Below, one piece after another: positions 14,634 to 26,317 of a stretch of 64,000 nucleotides of DNA (the first letter of the stretch is position 1; every line of letters starts with the position of its first letter). Made by a program: the position numbers and the translations under genes. The notes below the pieces were generated by a model that searched no databases, was not told the origin of the DNA, and saw only the letters and a program-made list of their open reading frames with translations. This DNA is from Sulfuritalea sp. (GTDB taxonomy: Bacteria > Pseudomonadota > Gammaproteobacteria > Burkholderiales > Rhodocyclaceae): the NCBI GenBank assembly GCA_023229685.1, contig JALNYT010000001.1, forward strand, positions 744,001 to 808,000, given 5' to 3'.

Positions 14634-14637
<4 letters not shown>
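13855..14637 (-). CDS. Alpha/beta hydrolase (3-oxoadipate enol-lactonase-like)
   Basis: A 260-residue alpha/beta hydrolase. The nucleophile elbow GLSMGG contains the catalytic serine, RYDTRGHGGSS the conserved strand, GEQDPGTPP the acid region and SASHLSCLEQP the catalytic histidine. The sequence resembles PcaD lactonases, but no other beta-ketoadipate genes are nearby, so the substrate is open. The ATG at 14635-14637 overlaps the uvrD stop as ATGA, implying translational coupling. A copy of the 23-bp dispersed motif (14503-14525) lies inside. Confidence 0.8.
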
Positions 14638-16832
<2,195 letters not shown>

Positions 16833-17095
16833 GGCGGCGGTTTGCAGGTGAGACGGCGATTATATCGGCCGGACCGCAACCAAACGGACAACAGTAAGCG
16901 CTAACAAGGGGGGATCCGGCCGTAAATAGCCCGCTGCACGAGTCGATCTTGCGGCGCAGCAAAATACTTTTGTTTAGAGTATTTCGCCTATATCCCTCCT
17001 GTACAATCTGCGATGCTGCAATGCAACACGTTGCGTGCAGGACGGGCGGCACCGGCCCACAAGGCCGGGAAAGCCCGATTGAACAGGAGAACCGC

Positions 17096-17443
17096 ATGAG
17101 AACCAACCCCACCACCCCCAAACTGCTGCCGTGGCTGGCCAAAAAAGCAGGCATCAGCGAGCGCCGGGCCACCACGCTCTGGCTCGAGTCGGAACGCTGG
17201 GCCGCGCGACGCGCGACGACGGGATCGTCGGCCTACTACAAGCTGGCCGTAGATCGTCTGCTGGAACTGACCGCCGCCGAATCGCTGCGTGAAGACGCGG
17301 CATCCTTCGGCTGGCGTCCTTGGGCGCGCGCGCAAGCCCGCCTGTGGGCCGTCTCGATGCAGGCGGCGCAGCAAGGCTCGGCCCTCGCGGCGCGGGGCTG
17401 GCGGCTGATCGGATCAACCGCGCAGCAGCATCAGCTCAACTAA
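17096..17443 (+). CDS. Hypothetical protein
   Basis: A 115-residue basic, Trp- and Ala-rich protein of unrecognised family. The ATG at 17096 follows CAGGAGAA; the longer frame from 16949 lacks a good ribosome site. The N-terminal 40 residues (LLPWLAKKAGISERRATTLWLESERWAARR) could form a small helical DNA- or RNA-binding unit; the middle is helical. A TACAAT at 17002-17007 may be its -10. Its TAA overlaps the convergent FecR-SPOR stop, so both genes end on shared bases. Confidence 0.6.
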   Translation: MRTNPTTPKLLPWLAKKAGISERRATTLWLESERWAARRATTGSSAYYKLAVDRLLELTAAESLREDAASFGWRPWARAQARLWAVSMQAAQQGSALAARGWRLIGSTAQQHQLN

Positions 17444-18324
17444 CGCCCGACGCTGGCCTTGAGGCCGGTGGCGGCCTTGAGCCGGCCCGCCGCGACCTCG
17501 GCTTCAGCGGCGCTGGAGAAGCCCCCGAGCAGCAATTCATAACGCCAGCCCTTGGCCTCTGCCGCACGCGGTCGGATGCGCGCGGCAAAGCCGGCCTCGC
17601 GGATCCGGTCATAAAGTTCCAGCGCGGCTTCCTCGCTTGCCGCATCGGCGGCCAGCACCTTCCACTTGCCCTTGGCGCGAGCCGCGCCGTCACCTGTCAG
17701 GATTTCGGTCTGCCGCGCCAGCATGTCGAAGACGGCAGGATCGAGCGTCTTGACTTCGGCGGCCTTGCCGCGCGGCGCATCGAAATAGGTCATCGGTTGC
17801 CCCATTTCGACAGTCTCGCCGGCACGCGTAATTTCGATGCGGCCCTCGAGCAGGGCGACCAGATCGCCATCACTGTTGGTGCGGCCCCACAGGTCGGTGC
17901 CGCGAATGCCGATTGTGGCGGTGCCGACGCGAATGGCGACATCACGCGAACGCGCTTTCGCCAGCTTGCCGGTGGTGAAGCGGAAGGCTCCCTCGAGAAT
18001 GTCCAGCGCGCCGCGAAAGGTTCTTTCCGGCTGCAGGCTGCGTGTATGAAAAGTGAATTGCGCGGCTTCGCCCAGCTTGACCCGGCTGCCCTCGGCCAGC
18101 ATCAGGTAGGTTCGCGCGTCCGGGCCGGTGCGCAGCACATCGCCGCTCTGCAACTCCATACCCGCCGCCAGGGGCACCGTGACGCCGTCACGATCACGCC
18201 AGGCGGGCGCTTGCACGGCCTCGACGGTTGCTGGAGCGATGGCGGAGGCTGCCAAAACCGCCGGTGGCGAGACCAAAAACAAGAGAGCAGCAAAGACAGC
18301 GAAAAGCCGGTTCAAACGCAGCAT
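17440..18324 (-). CDS. FecR-domain protein with C-terminal SPOR domain
   Basis: A 294-residue exported protein. The start at 18322-18324 gives a clear signal peptide (LNRLFAVFAALLFLVSPPAVLAA). Residues about 50-170 are a FecR domain (GMELQSGDVLRTGPDARTYL..., VGTATIGIRGTDLWGR), a fold used in periplasmic signalling and scaffold proteins. The last 75 residues resemble SPOR, which binds peptidoglycan lacking stem peptides (KWKVLAADAASEEAALELYDRIREAGF, YELLLGGFSSAAEAEVAAGRL). A periplasmic, wall-associated role is inferred. It is divergent from leuS. Confidence 0.8.
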   Translation of the reverse strand: MLRLNRLFAVFAALLFLVSPPAVLAASAIAPATVEAVQAPAWRDRDGVTVPLAAGMELQSGDVLRTGPDARTYLMLAEGSRVKLGEAAQFTFHTRSLQPERTFRGALDILEGAFRFTTGKLAKARSRDVAIRVGTATIGIRGTDLWGRTNSDGDLVALLEGRIEITRAGETVEMGQPMTYFDAPRGKAAEVKTLDPAVFDMLARQTEILTGDGAARAKGKWKVLAADAASEEAALELYDRIREAGFAARIRPRAAEAKGWRYELLLGGFSSAAEAEVAAGRLKAATGLKASVGR

Positions 18325-18397
18325 GCAAATCCTTTGGATCAGAGGGGGCAGGTATAATTCCGGCCTTCGCCAGCACTCAAGACACGCGCCCCCGGCC

Positions 18398-21034
18398 ATG
18401 CAGGAAAAATATCTACCGACCGAAATCGAGCGGGCCGCACAGACCCACTGGAATACCAACCAGACATTCCGCGCCGTTGAGGATGCGAGCAGGCCGAAGT
18501 ACTACTGCCTGTCGATGTTCCCCTATCCGTCGGGCAAACTGCACATGGGGCATGTGCGGAACTATACCATCGGCGATGTGCTCGCCCGCTACCACCGGAT
18601 GCGCGGCTTCAACGTGCTGCAACCGATGGGCTGGGATGCCTTCGGCCTGCCGGCGGAGAACGCCGCGATGCAGAACAAGGTGCCGCCGGCGAAGTGGACC
18701 TGGGACAACATCGCCTACATGAAAAAGCAGCTCCAGAGCCTGGGCTTTGCCCTCGACTGGGAGCGCGAACTGGCGACCTGCGCGCCGGAGTATTACAAGT
18801 GGAACCAGTGGCTGTTCCTGCGCATGCTGGAAAAAGGCATCGCCTACAAGAAGACCCAGGTGGTGAATTGGGACCCGGTGGACCAGACCGTGCTCGCCAA
18901 CGAGCAGGTCATCGAAGGGCGCGGCTGGCGCACCGGCGCGGTGGTCGAAAAGCGCGAGATCCCCGGCTACTACCTCGCCATCACGAAATACGCCGACGAG
19001 CTGCTGCCGGCGCTCGACACGCTGCCGGGCTGGCCGGAGCGGGTCAAGACCATGCAGGCCAACTGGATCGGCAAGAGCATCGGCGTGCGTTTCGCCTTTC
19101 CCTACCAACTGGACGGCAGGCAGGAGCATCTGTGGGTATTCACCACCCGCGCCGACACCATCATGGGCGTGACCTTCTGCGCCGTCGCCGCCGAGCATCC
19201 GCTGGCGACCCACGCCGCAAGAAGCAATCCCGCGCTGGCCGCGTTCATCGACGAGTGCAAGCACGGCTCGGTGATGGAAGCCGATATGGCGACCATGGAA
19301 AAGAAGGGCATGCCGACCGGCATCTTCGTCGAGCACCCGCTGACCGGCGAAAAAGTCGAGGTCTGGGTCGGCAACTACGTGCTGATGAGCTACGGCGAAG
19401 GCGCCGTGATGGCAGTGCCGGCCCATGACGAACGCGATTTCGAATTCGCCAAGAAATACGGCCTGGCGATCAAGCAGGTGATTGCGGTGGAAGGCACAGA
19501 TGGGCCAATGAGCTTCTCGCTCGACGGCTGGCAGGAGTGGTACGCCGACAAGCAGCGCGGACGTTGCGTGAACTCCGGCAAGTACGACGGGCTCGGCCTT
19601 GACGCCGCCACCGCGGCGATCGCCGTCGATCTCGCGGCGCGTGACCTCGGCGCCACCCAGGTGCAATACCGCCTGCGCGACTGGGGCGTGTCGCGCCAGC
19701 GCTACTGGGGCTGCCCGATTCCGCTGATCCATTGCGAGGGTGACGGGGTTACCCCCGGTTGCGGCACGGTACCGGTGCCCGACGCCGAGTTGCCGGTCCG
19801 GCTGCCCGAGGATTGCGTGCCCGACGGTTCCGGCAATCCGCTGGCAAAACGCGCCGATTTCGTCGATTGCGCCTGCCCGCAATGCGGCAAGCCGGCCAAG
19901 CGCGAGACCGACACGATGGACACCTTCGTCGATTCGTCCTGGTACTACGCCCGCTACTGCGTCGATCCGGCGACGCGCGCGGCGAATTCGGCCATGGTCG
20001 ATGCCGGCACCAACCACTGGATGCCGGCCGACCAGTACATCGGCGGCATCGAACACGCCATCCTGCATTTGCTCTACTCGCGCTTCTGGACCAAGGTGAT
20101 GCGCGATCTCGGGCTGGTCGCGTATGACGAGCCCTTCGCCAACCTGCTGACCCAGGGCATGGTGCTCAATCACATTTTCTCGCGCCGCTCCGACCGCGGC
20201 GGCATCGAGTATTTCGCCCCGGAAGAGGTCGATCTGAAGCGCGACGAAGGCGGCCATGTCATCGGCGCGACGTCGAAGGCCGACGGCCAGGCGGTGGATT
20301 ACGGCGGCGTCGGCACCATGTCCAAGTCCAAGCGCAACGGCGTCGATCCGCAATCGCTGATCGACGAGTTCGGCGCCGACACCGCGCGCTTCTTCATGAT
20401 GTTCGCCTCGCCCCCGGAACAGACGCTGGAATGGTCGGACTCGGGCGTCGAGGGCGCCTACCGCTTCCTGCGCCGGGTCTGGGCCTTTGGTCACGCCTCG
20501 CACGCGGCGATCTCGGCGCAGGCAAAGATGCCGGCCAAGCTGTCTGACCAGCTCGCCGCGGTTCGCCGCGAAATCCACCTGCTGCTGAAACAGGCCAACT
20601 ACGACCTCGGCAAGTTCCAGTTCAACACTGTCGCCTCGGCGGCGATGAAGATGCTCAACAGTCTGGAGAAGGCTCCCGCGGAGAATGGCCGCGACGCAGT
20701 GCTCGCCGAATGTTTCGGCATCCTGCTGCGCGTGCTCTCGCCTATCACGCCACACATCTGCCATGCCTTGTGGATCGAGCTGGGCTATGGTGCCGACATC
20801 CTCGCTGCACCGTGGCCGGAGCCGGTCGCGGCCGCCCTGGTGCAGGACGAGGAGGAACTGGTGCTGCAGGTCAATGGCAAGCATCGCGGCAGCATCCGGG
20901 TCAAAGTCGGCGCTGACAGGACGGCGATCGAAGCCGTGGCGCTGGGCTCGGAAGCCGCAGAGAAGTTCATGGAAGGCAAGGCGGCAAAGAAAGTCATTGT
21001 CGTGCCGGGCCGCCTGGTCAACATCGTAGTCTGA
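18398..21034 (+). CDS. leuS: Leucyl-tRNA synthetase
   Basis: An 878-residue class I synthetase. The ATG at 18398 gives the standard N-terminus (MQEKYLPTEIERAAQTHW). The HIGH-type motif is in YPSGKLHMGHVRNYTIGD, the editing domain is inserted after about residue 220, and the KMSKS-type loop reads GTMSKSKRNGVDP. It charges tRNA-Leu and edits norvaline and isoleucine. lptE follows by 10 bases and holA after that, an order common in beta- and gammaproteobacteria. A TATAAT lies upstream at 18353-18358. One copy of the 23-bp motif lies inside (20905-20927). Confidence 0.97.
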   Translation: MQEKYLPTEIERAAQTHWNTNQTFRAVEDASRPKYYCLSMFPYPSGKLHMGHVRNYTIGDVLARYHRMRGFNVLQPMGWDAFGLPAENAAMQNKVPPAKWTWDNIAYMKKQLQSLGFALDWERELATCAPEYYKWNQWLFLRMLEKGIAYKKTQVVNWDPVDQTVLANEQVIEGRGWRTGAVVEKREIPGYYLAITKYADELLPALDTLPGWPERVKTMQANWIGKSIGVRFAFPYQLDGRQEHLWVFTTRADTIMGVTFCAVAAEHPLATHAARSNPALAAFIDECKHGSVMEADMATMEKKGMPTGIFVEHPLTGEKVEVWVGNYVLMSYGEGAVMAVPAHDERDFEFAKKYGLAIKQVIAVEGTDGPMSFSLDGWQEWYADKQRGRCVNSGKYDGLGLDAATAAIAVDLAARDLGATQVQYRLRDWGVSRQRYWGCPIPLIHCEGDGVTPGCGTVPVPDAELPVRLPEDCVPDGSGNPLAKRADFVDCACPQCGKPAKRETDTMDTFVDSSWYYARYCVDPATRAANSAMVDAGTNHWMPADQYIGGIEHAILHLLYSRFWTKVMRDLGLVAYDEPFANLLTQGMVLNHIFSRRSDRGGIEYFAPEEVDLKRDEGGHVIGATSKADGQAVDYGGVGTMSKSKRNGVDPQSLIDEFGADTARFFMMFASPPEQTLEWSDSGVEGAYRFLRRVWAFGHASHAAISAQAKMPAKLSDQLAAVRREIHLLLKQANYDLGKFQFNTVASAAMKMLNSLEKAPAENGRDAVLAECFGILLRVLSPITPHICHALWIELGYGADILAAPWPEPVAAALVQDEEELVLQVNGKHRGSIRVKVGADRTAIEAVALGSEAAEKFMEGKAAKKVIVVPGRLVNIVV

Positions 21035-21044
21035 GGAGTCCGTC

Positions 21045-21629
21045 ATGCGTGCCGCCAAACTATTCGTCATTGTTCTACTGATAAGCCTGCTGGCTGCCTG
21101 CGGCTTCAAGCTGCGCGGCAGCGCGGAGCTGCCCGGCTACAAATTGCCGTTTGCGACGATTGCCCTCGCGCTGGACCCCGCGTCCGAGTTCTATGCCCAG
21201 CTCAAGCGCACCATCGAGGCGTCTTCGCCGGGGACCAAGGTGGTCACCGACGGCGCGCAGGCGGAGGCCGTCCTCACGGTACTCGGCGACAACAGCCAGA
21301 AGACCATCCTCTCGCTCAACGCCGCGGGCCGCGCGCGCGAATTCCAGCTGGAACGGACCTTCACTTTCAAGGTGCATGACAATGTCGCAGCGGGCAAGTC
21401 CGCCCCGCCGGTCAAGTACACCGATGTACCGGTCGACGCGCCCACCGAGTTCATCGCGCCCAGCTCCATAAGCGTCCGCCGCCAGATGACCTTCAGCGAT
21501 GATCTGGTGCTGTCCAAGGAATCCGAAGAAGCCGCGCTCTGGCGAGACATGCAGAGCGATCTGGTGCAGCAGTTGATGCGGCGGCTGGCGGCCGCAAAAC
21601 GGGCGCCGGTGAAAGCCGACGGGAAGTAA
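21045..21629 (+). CDS. lptE: LPS-assembly lipoprotein LptE
   Basis: A 194-residue outer-membrane lipoprotein. The lipobox LLAACGFKLRG places the lipidated cysteine near residue 20, and GFKLRG right after it is diagnostic of LptE (RlpB). It plugs the LptD barrel and helps deliver LPS to the cell surface. Position between leuS and holA is the conserved context. A GAGGAG-like site before the ATG supports this start. Confidence 0.93.
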   Translation: MRAAKLFVIVLLISLLAACGFKLRGSAELPGYKLPFATIALALDPASEFYAQLKRTIEASSPGTKVVTDGAQAEAVLTVLGDNSQKTILSLNAAGRAREFQLERTFTFKVHDNVAAGKSAPPVKYTDVPVDAPTEFIAPSSISVRRQMTFSDDLVLSKESEEAALWRDMQSDLVQQLMRRLAAAKRAPVKADGK

Positions 21630-21639
21630 GAGCCTGGTC

Positions 21640-22533
21640 ATGCTAATGCGGCCGGAGCAACTCGCGGCGCATCTGGACCAGCCGCTGGCGCCGTTGTACC
21701 TGCTGCACGGCGACGAGCCGCTGCTGGTGATCGAAGCGGGCGACGCGATTCGCGCCGCGGCCCGCCGCCAGGGCTTCGAGGAACGCGAGGTCATCATCGT
21801 CGGCACCAGCTTCAAGTGGGACGATCTGTTTCTGGCGGCCGGCAACATGTCGCTGTTCGGTGGCAGCAAGCTGGTCGATCTGCGCATTCCCTCCGGCAAG
21901 CCGGGACGCGAAGGCAGCGAGGCGCTACAACGCTACATCTCGACGCTGGGCCCGGGCATCGTCACCCTGATCACCCTGCCCGAACTCGACTGGCAGGCCA
22001 GGAAGGCCGCCTGGGTCACCGCCTTGTCGAATGCCGGGATCGTCATCGAATGCAATGCACCGCCGCCGGCGCGTCTGCCGCAGTGGATCGCCGAACGCAT
22101 GGCGCGCCAGCAGCAGAGCGCGCCGCGCGCCGCACTGGAATTCATCGCCGCGCACGTCGAAGGCAACCTGCTGGCGGCGCATCAGGAAATCCAGAAGCTC
22201 GGCCTGCTCCATCCGCCCGGCGAAATTACGCTGGCACAGATCGAAGCCGCCGTGATGAACGTCGCCCGCTACGATGTGTCGGATTTGCGCGACGCCCTCA
22301 AAGCCCGCGACACGGTGCGCGCGGCGCGCACGCTGGAGGGCCTCAAGGGCGAGGAAGCGGCGCCGCCGCTGGTACTCTGGGCGCTGGCCACCGAGGCGCG
22401 CAGCGCCTCTGCCCGCCCCGCGCTCTTGCATGCGGCGAAAATTGACCGCATGATCAAGGGTCTGGCGCGCGGCGACGTCTGGGACGAGTTCCTTCAGCTG
22501 GCGTTGCGCTTGACCAGAAACAGAAACAATTAG
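21640..22533 (+). CDS. holA: DNA polymerase III subunit delta
   Basis: A 297-residue clamp-loader subunit. N-terminal MRPEQLAAHLDQPLAPLYLLHGDEPLL and the later FGGSKLVDLRIPSGKPG and EGNLLAAHQEIQKLGLL are typical of HolA. It opens the beta clamp within the DnaX complex. It starts 10 bases after lptE and belongs to the leuS-lptE-holA group. No anomalies seen. Confidence 0.95.
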   Translation: MLMRPEQLAAHLDQPLAPLYLLHGDEPLLVIEAGDAIRAAARRQGFEEREVIIVGTSFKWDDLFLAAGNMSLFGGSKLVDLRIPSGKPGREGSEALQRYISTLGPGIVTLITLPELDWQARKAAWVTALSNAGIVIECNAPPPARLPQWIAERMARQQQSAPRAALEFIAAHVEGNLLAAHQEIQKLGLLHPPGEITLAQIEAAVMNVARYDVSDLRDALKARDTVRAARTLEGLKGEEAAPPLVLWALATEARSASARPALLHAAKIDRMIKGLARGDVWDEFLQLALRLTRNRNN

Positions 22534-22670
22534 CCACAGAGGACACAGAGAACACAGTGGTAAAGAAGTTTCAGCGGCGGCTGGCGCCCACCTTGTCGGC
22601 GTCAAGCGCAGCCGCCGTCACTGAAGCCCTTCCGCTGTTTCTCTCTGTGCCCTCTGTGATCTCTGTGGCA
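22531..22670. repeat. Inverted 'cacagag' intergenic repeat
   Basis: Two imperfect arms, CCACAGAGGACACAGAGAAC (from 22534) and CTCTGTG-CCCTCTGTGATCTCTGTGG (22643-22668), are reverse complements apart from a few bases and enclose about 80 bp between holA and proA. Runs of cacagag units of this kind recur between genes in many proteobacteria. The right arm ends 14 bp before the proA ATG, so a folded transcript would lie directly against the proA ribosome site. Confidence 0.65.
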
Positions 22671-22682
22671 AAAGAGGTTTTC

Positions 22683-23939
<1,257 letters not shown>

Positions 23940-24276
23940 TAAAAGTAAACGGCCGGGCCGCAGGATGGCGCGCAGTTCGTCCTGTGTGCTATCGGCCAGT
24001 TCCGGCCGTTCAAGCCTTCAATAATTATCTGGCCCCAACGGCTGGTTAGTGATCACATTGCTGACGGTTAAAGCCGGAGACGGTTTGGCAGCAGCTCGGC
24101 CAAGTAGACGGCCACTTAAGTGTTCGGCTGTGACCGCCCCAAAAACCGGACAATCCTGTAGTGCTTACGCTGAGTCTGTATCAACCTCCTTTCTTCGATT
24201 CGGAGAAGCCGTCTTTTCGAGCATTGAGAGGCATGTGCCTTGGCAAATGTCGTCTCCTGAGCGATGCAAATAGCCC
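23940..24276. other. Intergenic junction between core region and catabolic island
   Basis: No convincing gene. The first part holds an inverted repeat, AACGGCCGG against CCGGCCGTT, about 45 bp apart. Around 24129-24153 the string GACCGCCCCAAAAACCGGAC resembles insertion-sequence ends, but no transposase is present. A 74-codon open frame (24049-24273) has no recognisable features. Base composition shifts here from the GC-rich proA side to the more mixed LysR side. Confidence 0.45.
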
Positions 24277-25209
24277 CTACTGGATGCCGCGACGCTGAGG
24301 ACGTTCTGCGCTCTGCCAGGTTCCCGCACTAAGAACCTTCTCGATCTGCGACAACGCTAACCGCTGTCCGGCTCGTACCGCCTGAGTGTGCGAACGTGAG
24401 ATGTTCTCGCTAAGCACCCAGGTCAGGTAAAGACCGCGAAGCGGCGCCCACCGAACGTCACCATCAGTTGGATAGCCATGAATGGCGCACGACGGAGTCA
24501 CGCTGAAGCCCACGTTCTGCTTGGCTAGGTTTATGCAAAGCGAGACGGTATTGGCCTCGATCGGCACCTGAATGCCGAGGCGCCTTCGCTCGAGGGCGCT
24601 CTCGATATGTTTCCGCAGCATATTCGGGCGACTCGGAAGGATCAGGCGCATGCCGTCGAGTGCCGTGACAGATACCGGATGCGTGGGAGACAATTGACTC
24701 TCGCGGCCACCAACAAGAACCAACGATTCGCGCACTAACAACGTCTGTTTATAGCCAACCGCTTGTATCGGATCAAAAGGAATGATGGCGAGGTCAAGCA
24801 GACCTGAAAACATCTGTTCCTTTAGCGAATTGCTAACTCCCTCATGAATTCTCAACTTGACGGCCGGGTGCTGACGAGAGAATTCATCGATGAAATCGAG
24901 GGTAAAGACCGCTTGCCAGGAGGGCGGGATGCCAATTGAAACCTGGCCAACCGCCTCCTCGCCAACTTGCTCTTTCAGTTCGGTTAGCTGACGAAGAATC
25001 GGTCGAGCTCGGTCGGCAAGCAGTTTGCCGGCGTCGGTGAGTTTGACCCCGCTAGGGAATCGGTTAAAAAGTTCGGCGCCCAGTTCGTGTTCGAGGGCCG
25101 CGATTTGGCGCGACAGCGAGGGTTGCGAAATCATCAATTCCGCGGCCGCTCGGTTGATGCTGCCGAGTTCCGCGACGCGCAAAAAATACTCAAGCGGACG
25201 TGAATTCAT
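24277..25209 (-). CDS. LysR-family transcriptional regulator
   Basis: A 310-residue LysR regulator: N-terminal winged helix (EYFLRVAELGSINRAAAELMISQPSLSRQIAALEHELGAELFNR) and a periplasmic-binding-like effector domain from about residue 90. Divergently placed against the catabolic operon with 127 bp between, the usual arrangement for control of the neighbouring operon by a pathway intermediate. Two palindromes TTATT-N2-AATAA lie in that gap. Start ATG at 25207-25209. Confidence 0.9.
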   Translation of the reverse strand: MNSRPLEYFLRVAELGSINRAAAELMISQPSLSRQIAALEHELGAELFNRFPSGVKLTDAGKLLADRARPILRQLTELKEQVGEEAVGQVSIGIPPSWQAVFTLDFIDEFSRQHPAVKLRIHEGVSNSLKEQMFSGLLDLAIIPFDPIQAVGYKQTLLVRESLVLVGGRESQLSPTHPVSVTALDGMRLILPSRPNMLRKHIESALERRRLGIQVPIEANTVSLCINLAKQNVGFSVTPSCAIHGYPTDGDVRWAPLRGLYLTWVLSENISRSHTQAVRAGQRLALSQIEKVLSAGTWQSAERPQRRGIQ

Positions 25210-25226
25210 AGCCTATTGGTTATCCA

Positions 25227-25269
25227 TTATTCGAATAACAAGTATAGCTTCATAACATTATTAAAATAA
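25227..25269. promoter_or_regulatory. Twin palindromic operator, probably LysR sites
   Basis: TTATTCGAATAA (25227-25238) and TTATTAAAATAA (25258-25269) share the form TTATT-N2-AATAA, and both lie in the longer frame ATTATT-N2-AATAAC. Their centres are 31 bp apart, close to three helical turns, so a LysR tetramer could bind both from one face. Position between the divergent lysR and operon starts supports this. Confidence 0.6.
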
Positions 25270-25316
25270 CGGTGCGACTGGCTAACATCTCCTCCATTGA
25301 ACACAGGAGATAGGTC

Positions 25317-25340
25317 ATGAGCACAGGGGCGCAACAATGA
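25317..25340 (+). CDS. Candidate 7-codon leader peptide (MSTGAQQ)
   Basis: An ATG at 25317 follows a better ribosome site (CAGGAGATAGGTC) than that of the next gene. It opens a seven-codon frame whose TGA overlaps the next ATG as ATGA (25337-25340). This would couple translation of the dehydrogenase to the leader. Alternatively the short frame is a by-product of an upstream start that is never productive. Confidence 0.35.
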   Translation: MSTGAQQ

Positions 25341-26317
25341 GCTCATACGGGAAGTATCTGCCCCCGGAGAAAGTCCGAACGATCGCAGTGCTCGGCACCG
25401 GATCAGTGGGGGCGAGTTGGATGGCGCTGTTCCTGGCGCATGGTATCCGCGTCCAAGCGTTCGACCCCGCGCCCGGGGCGGAGGAGAGGGCACGGAAGTT
25501 CGTGAGCGACGCCTGGTCTGCGCTGCGTACCTTGGGAATTGCGCAGCAGCTAGCCGCACCGCAGGATCTGATCAGCTTTTGCTCCTCGGTTACCGAGGTG
25601 GTGGCCGGTGCCGATGTAATCCAGGAAAACGTTCCCGAGCGGCCTGCGCTCAAGAAGCAGTTACTGGAGGAGGTCGAGCGTGCGATCTCCCCCGAGACCA
25701 TCATCATTTCCAGTACCGGCGGTATTTCGCCGTCCTCGCTGCAACAGTATGGCAAACATCCGCAGCGGCTGGTAGTGATTCATCCTTTCAACCCCACCCA
25801 CCTGATTCCGCTGGTCGAGGTGATCGGTGGCAAGGAAACAGCCGACGAAATTGTTGAATGGGCTATGGAGTTTTCCCGGCGTATGGGTAAACACCCGATC
25901 AAGCTTCGGAAGGAAGCCTCCGGTCACATGACCAACCGGTTGCAGTTCGCCCTGATGCGTGAGGCAGTGTATTGCCTGATCGAGGGCATCGCGTCGGCAG
26001 AGGACATCGACGCTGCCGTGCGTTATGGTCTTGGACCGCGCTGGGCTCTGATGGGCGGCATCCTCACACTCCACCTCGCCGGCGGATCACATGGGATGAA
26101 GGGCATCCTTGACCATGCTGGAGATGCTATCGAAGGCTGGATGACGCCCCTGGGGTCGCTTCGCCTGACCGAGGAAGTGCGCAATGAGTTGGTCGAAGCC
26201 GCTGAACAGGTTGCTGGAGGCCATGCGGTGGGCGAATGGGTGCACTGGCGTGACGAAAGCCTGGTGCGCCTGCTCGCCTTGCTTCAGCAGCATCCAGAAC
26301 CGGAGCTGCAGCAATGA
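25337..26317 (+). CDS. 3-hydroxyacid dehydrogenase (L-carnitine/L-gulonate dehydrogenase-like)
   Basis: A 326-residue protein with an N-terminal Rossmann domain (GTGSVG at 20-25) and a C-terminal helical domain. The catalytic-histidine segment HPFNPTHLIPLVEVIGG (149-165) and QENVPERPALK match the short 3-hydroxyacyl-CoA dehydrogenase-fold enzymes that act on free 3-hydroxy acids, such as carnitine and gulonate dehydrogenases. It would oxidise a 3-hydroxy acid to the 3-keto acid with NAD, making the substrate type cleaved by the BKACE encoded four genes on. Its stop overlaps the crotonase ATG (ATGA). Confidence 0.82.
   Translation: MSSYGKYLPPEKVRTIAVLGTGSVGASWMALFLAHGIRVQAFDPAPGAEERARKFVSDAWSALRTLGIAQQLAAPQDLISFCSSVTEVVAGADVIQENVPERPALKKQLLEEVERAISPETIIISSTGGISPSSLQQYGKHPQRLVVIHPFNPTHLIPLVEVIGGKETADEIVEWAMEFSRRMGKHPIKLRKEASGHMTNRLQFALMREAVYCLIEGIASAEDIDAAVRYGLGPRWALMGGILTLHLAGGSHGMKGILDHAGDAIEGWMTPLGSLRLTEEVRNELVEAAEQVAGGHAVGEWVHWRDESLVRLLALLQQHPEPELQQ

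Noticed and set aside
18413..21109. An 898-codon frame opposite leuS
   Set aside because: Antisense shadow of leuS.
24129..24153. Possible insertion-sequence end at the island border
   Set aside because: Only a loose resemblance to terminal repeats; no partner end or transposase seen.
24049..24273. A 74-codon frame between proA and the lysR gene
   Set aside because: No ribosome site, domain or neighbour relation; described as intergenic.
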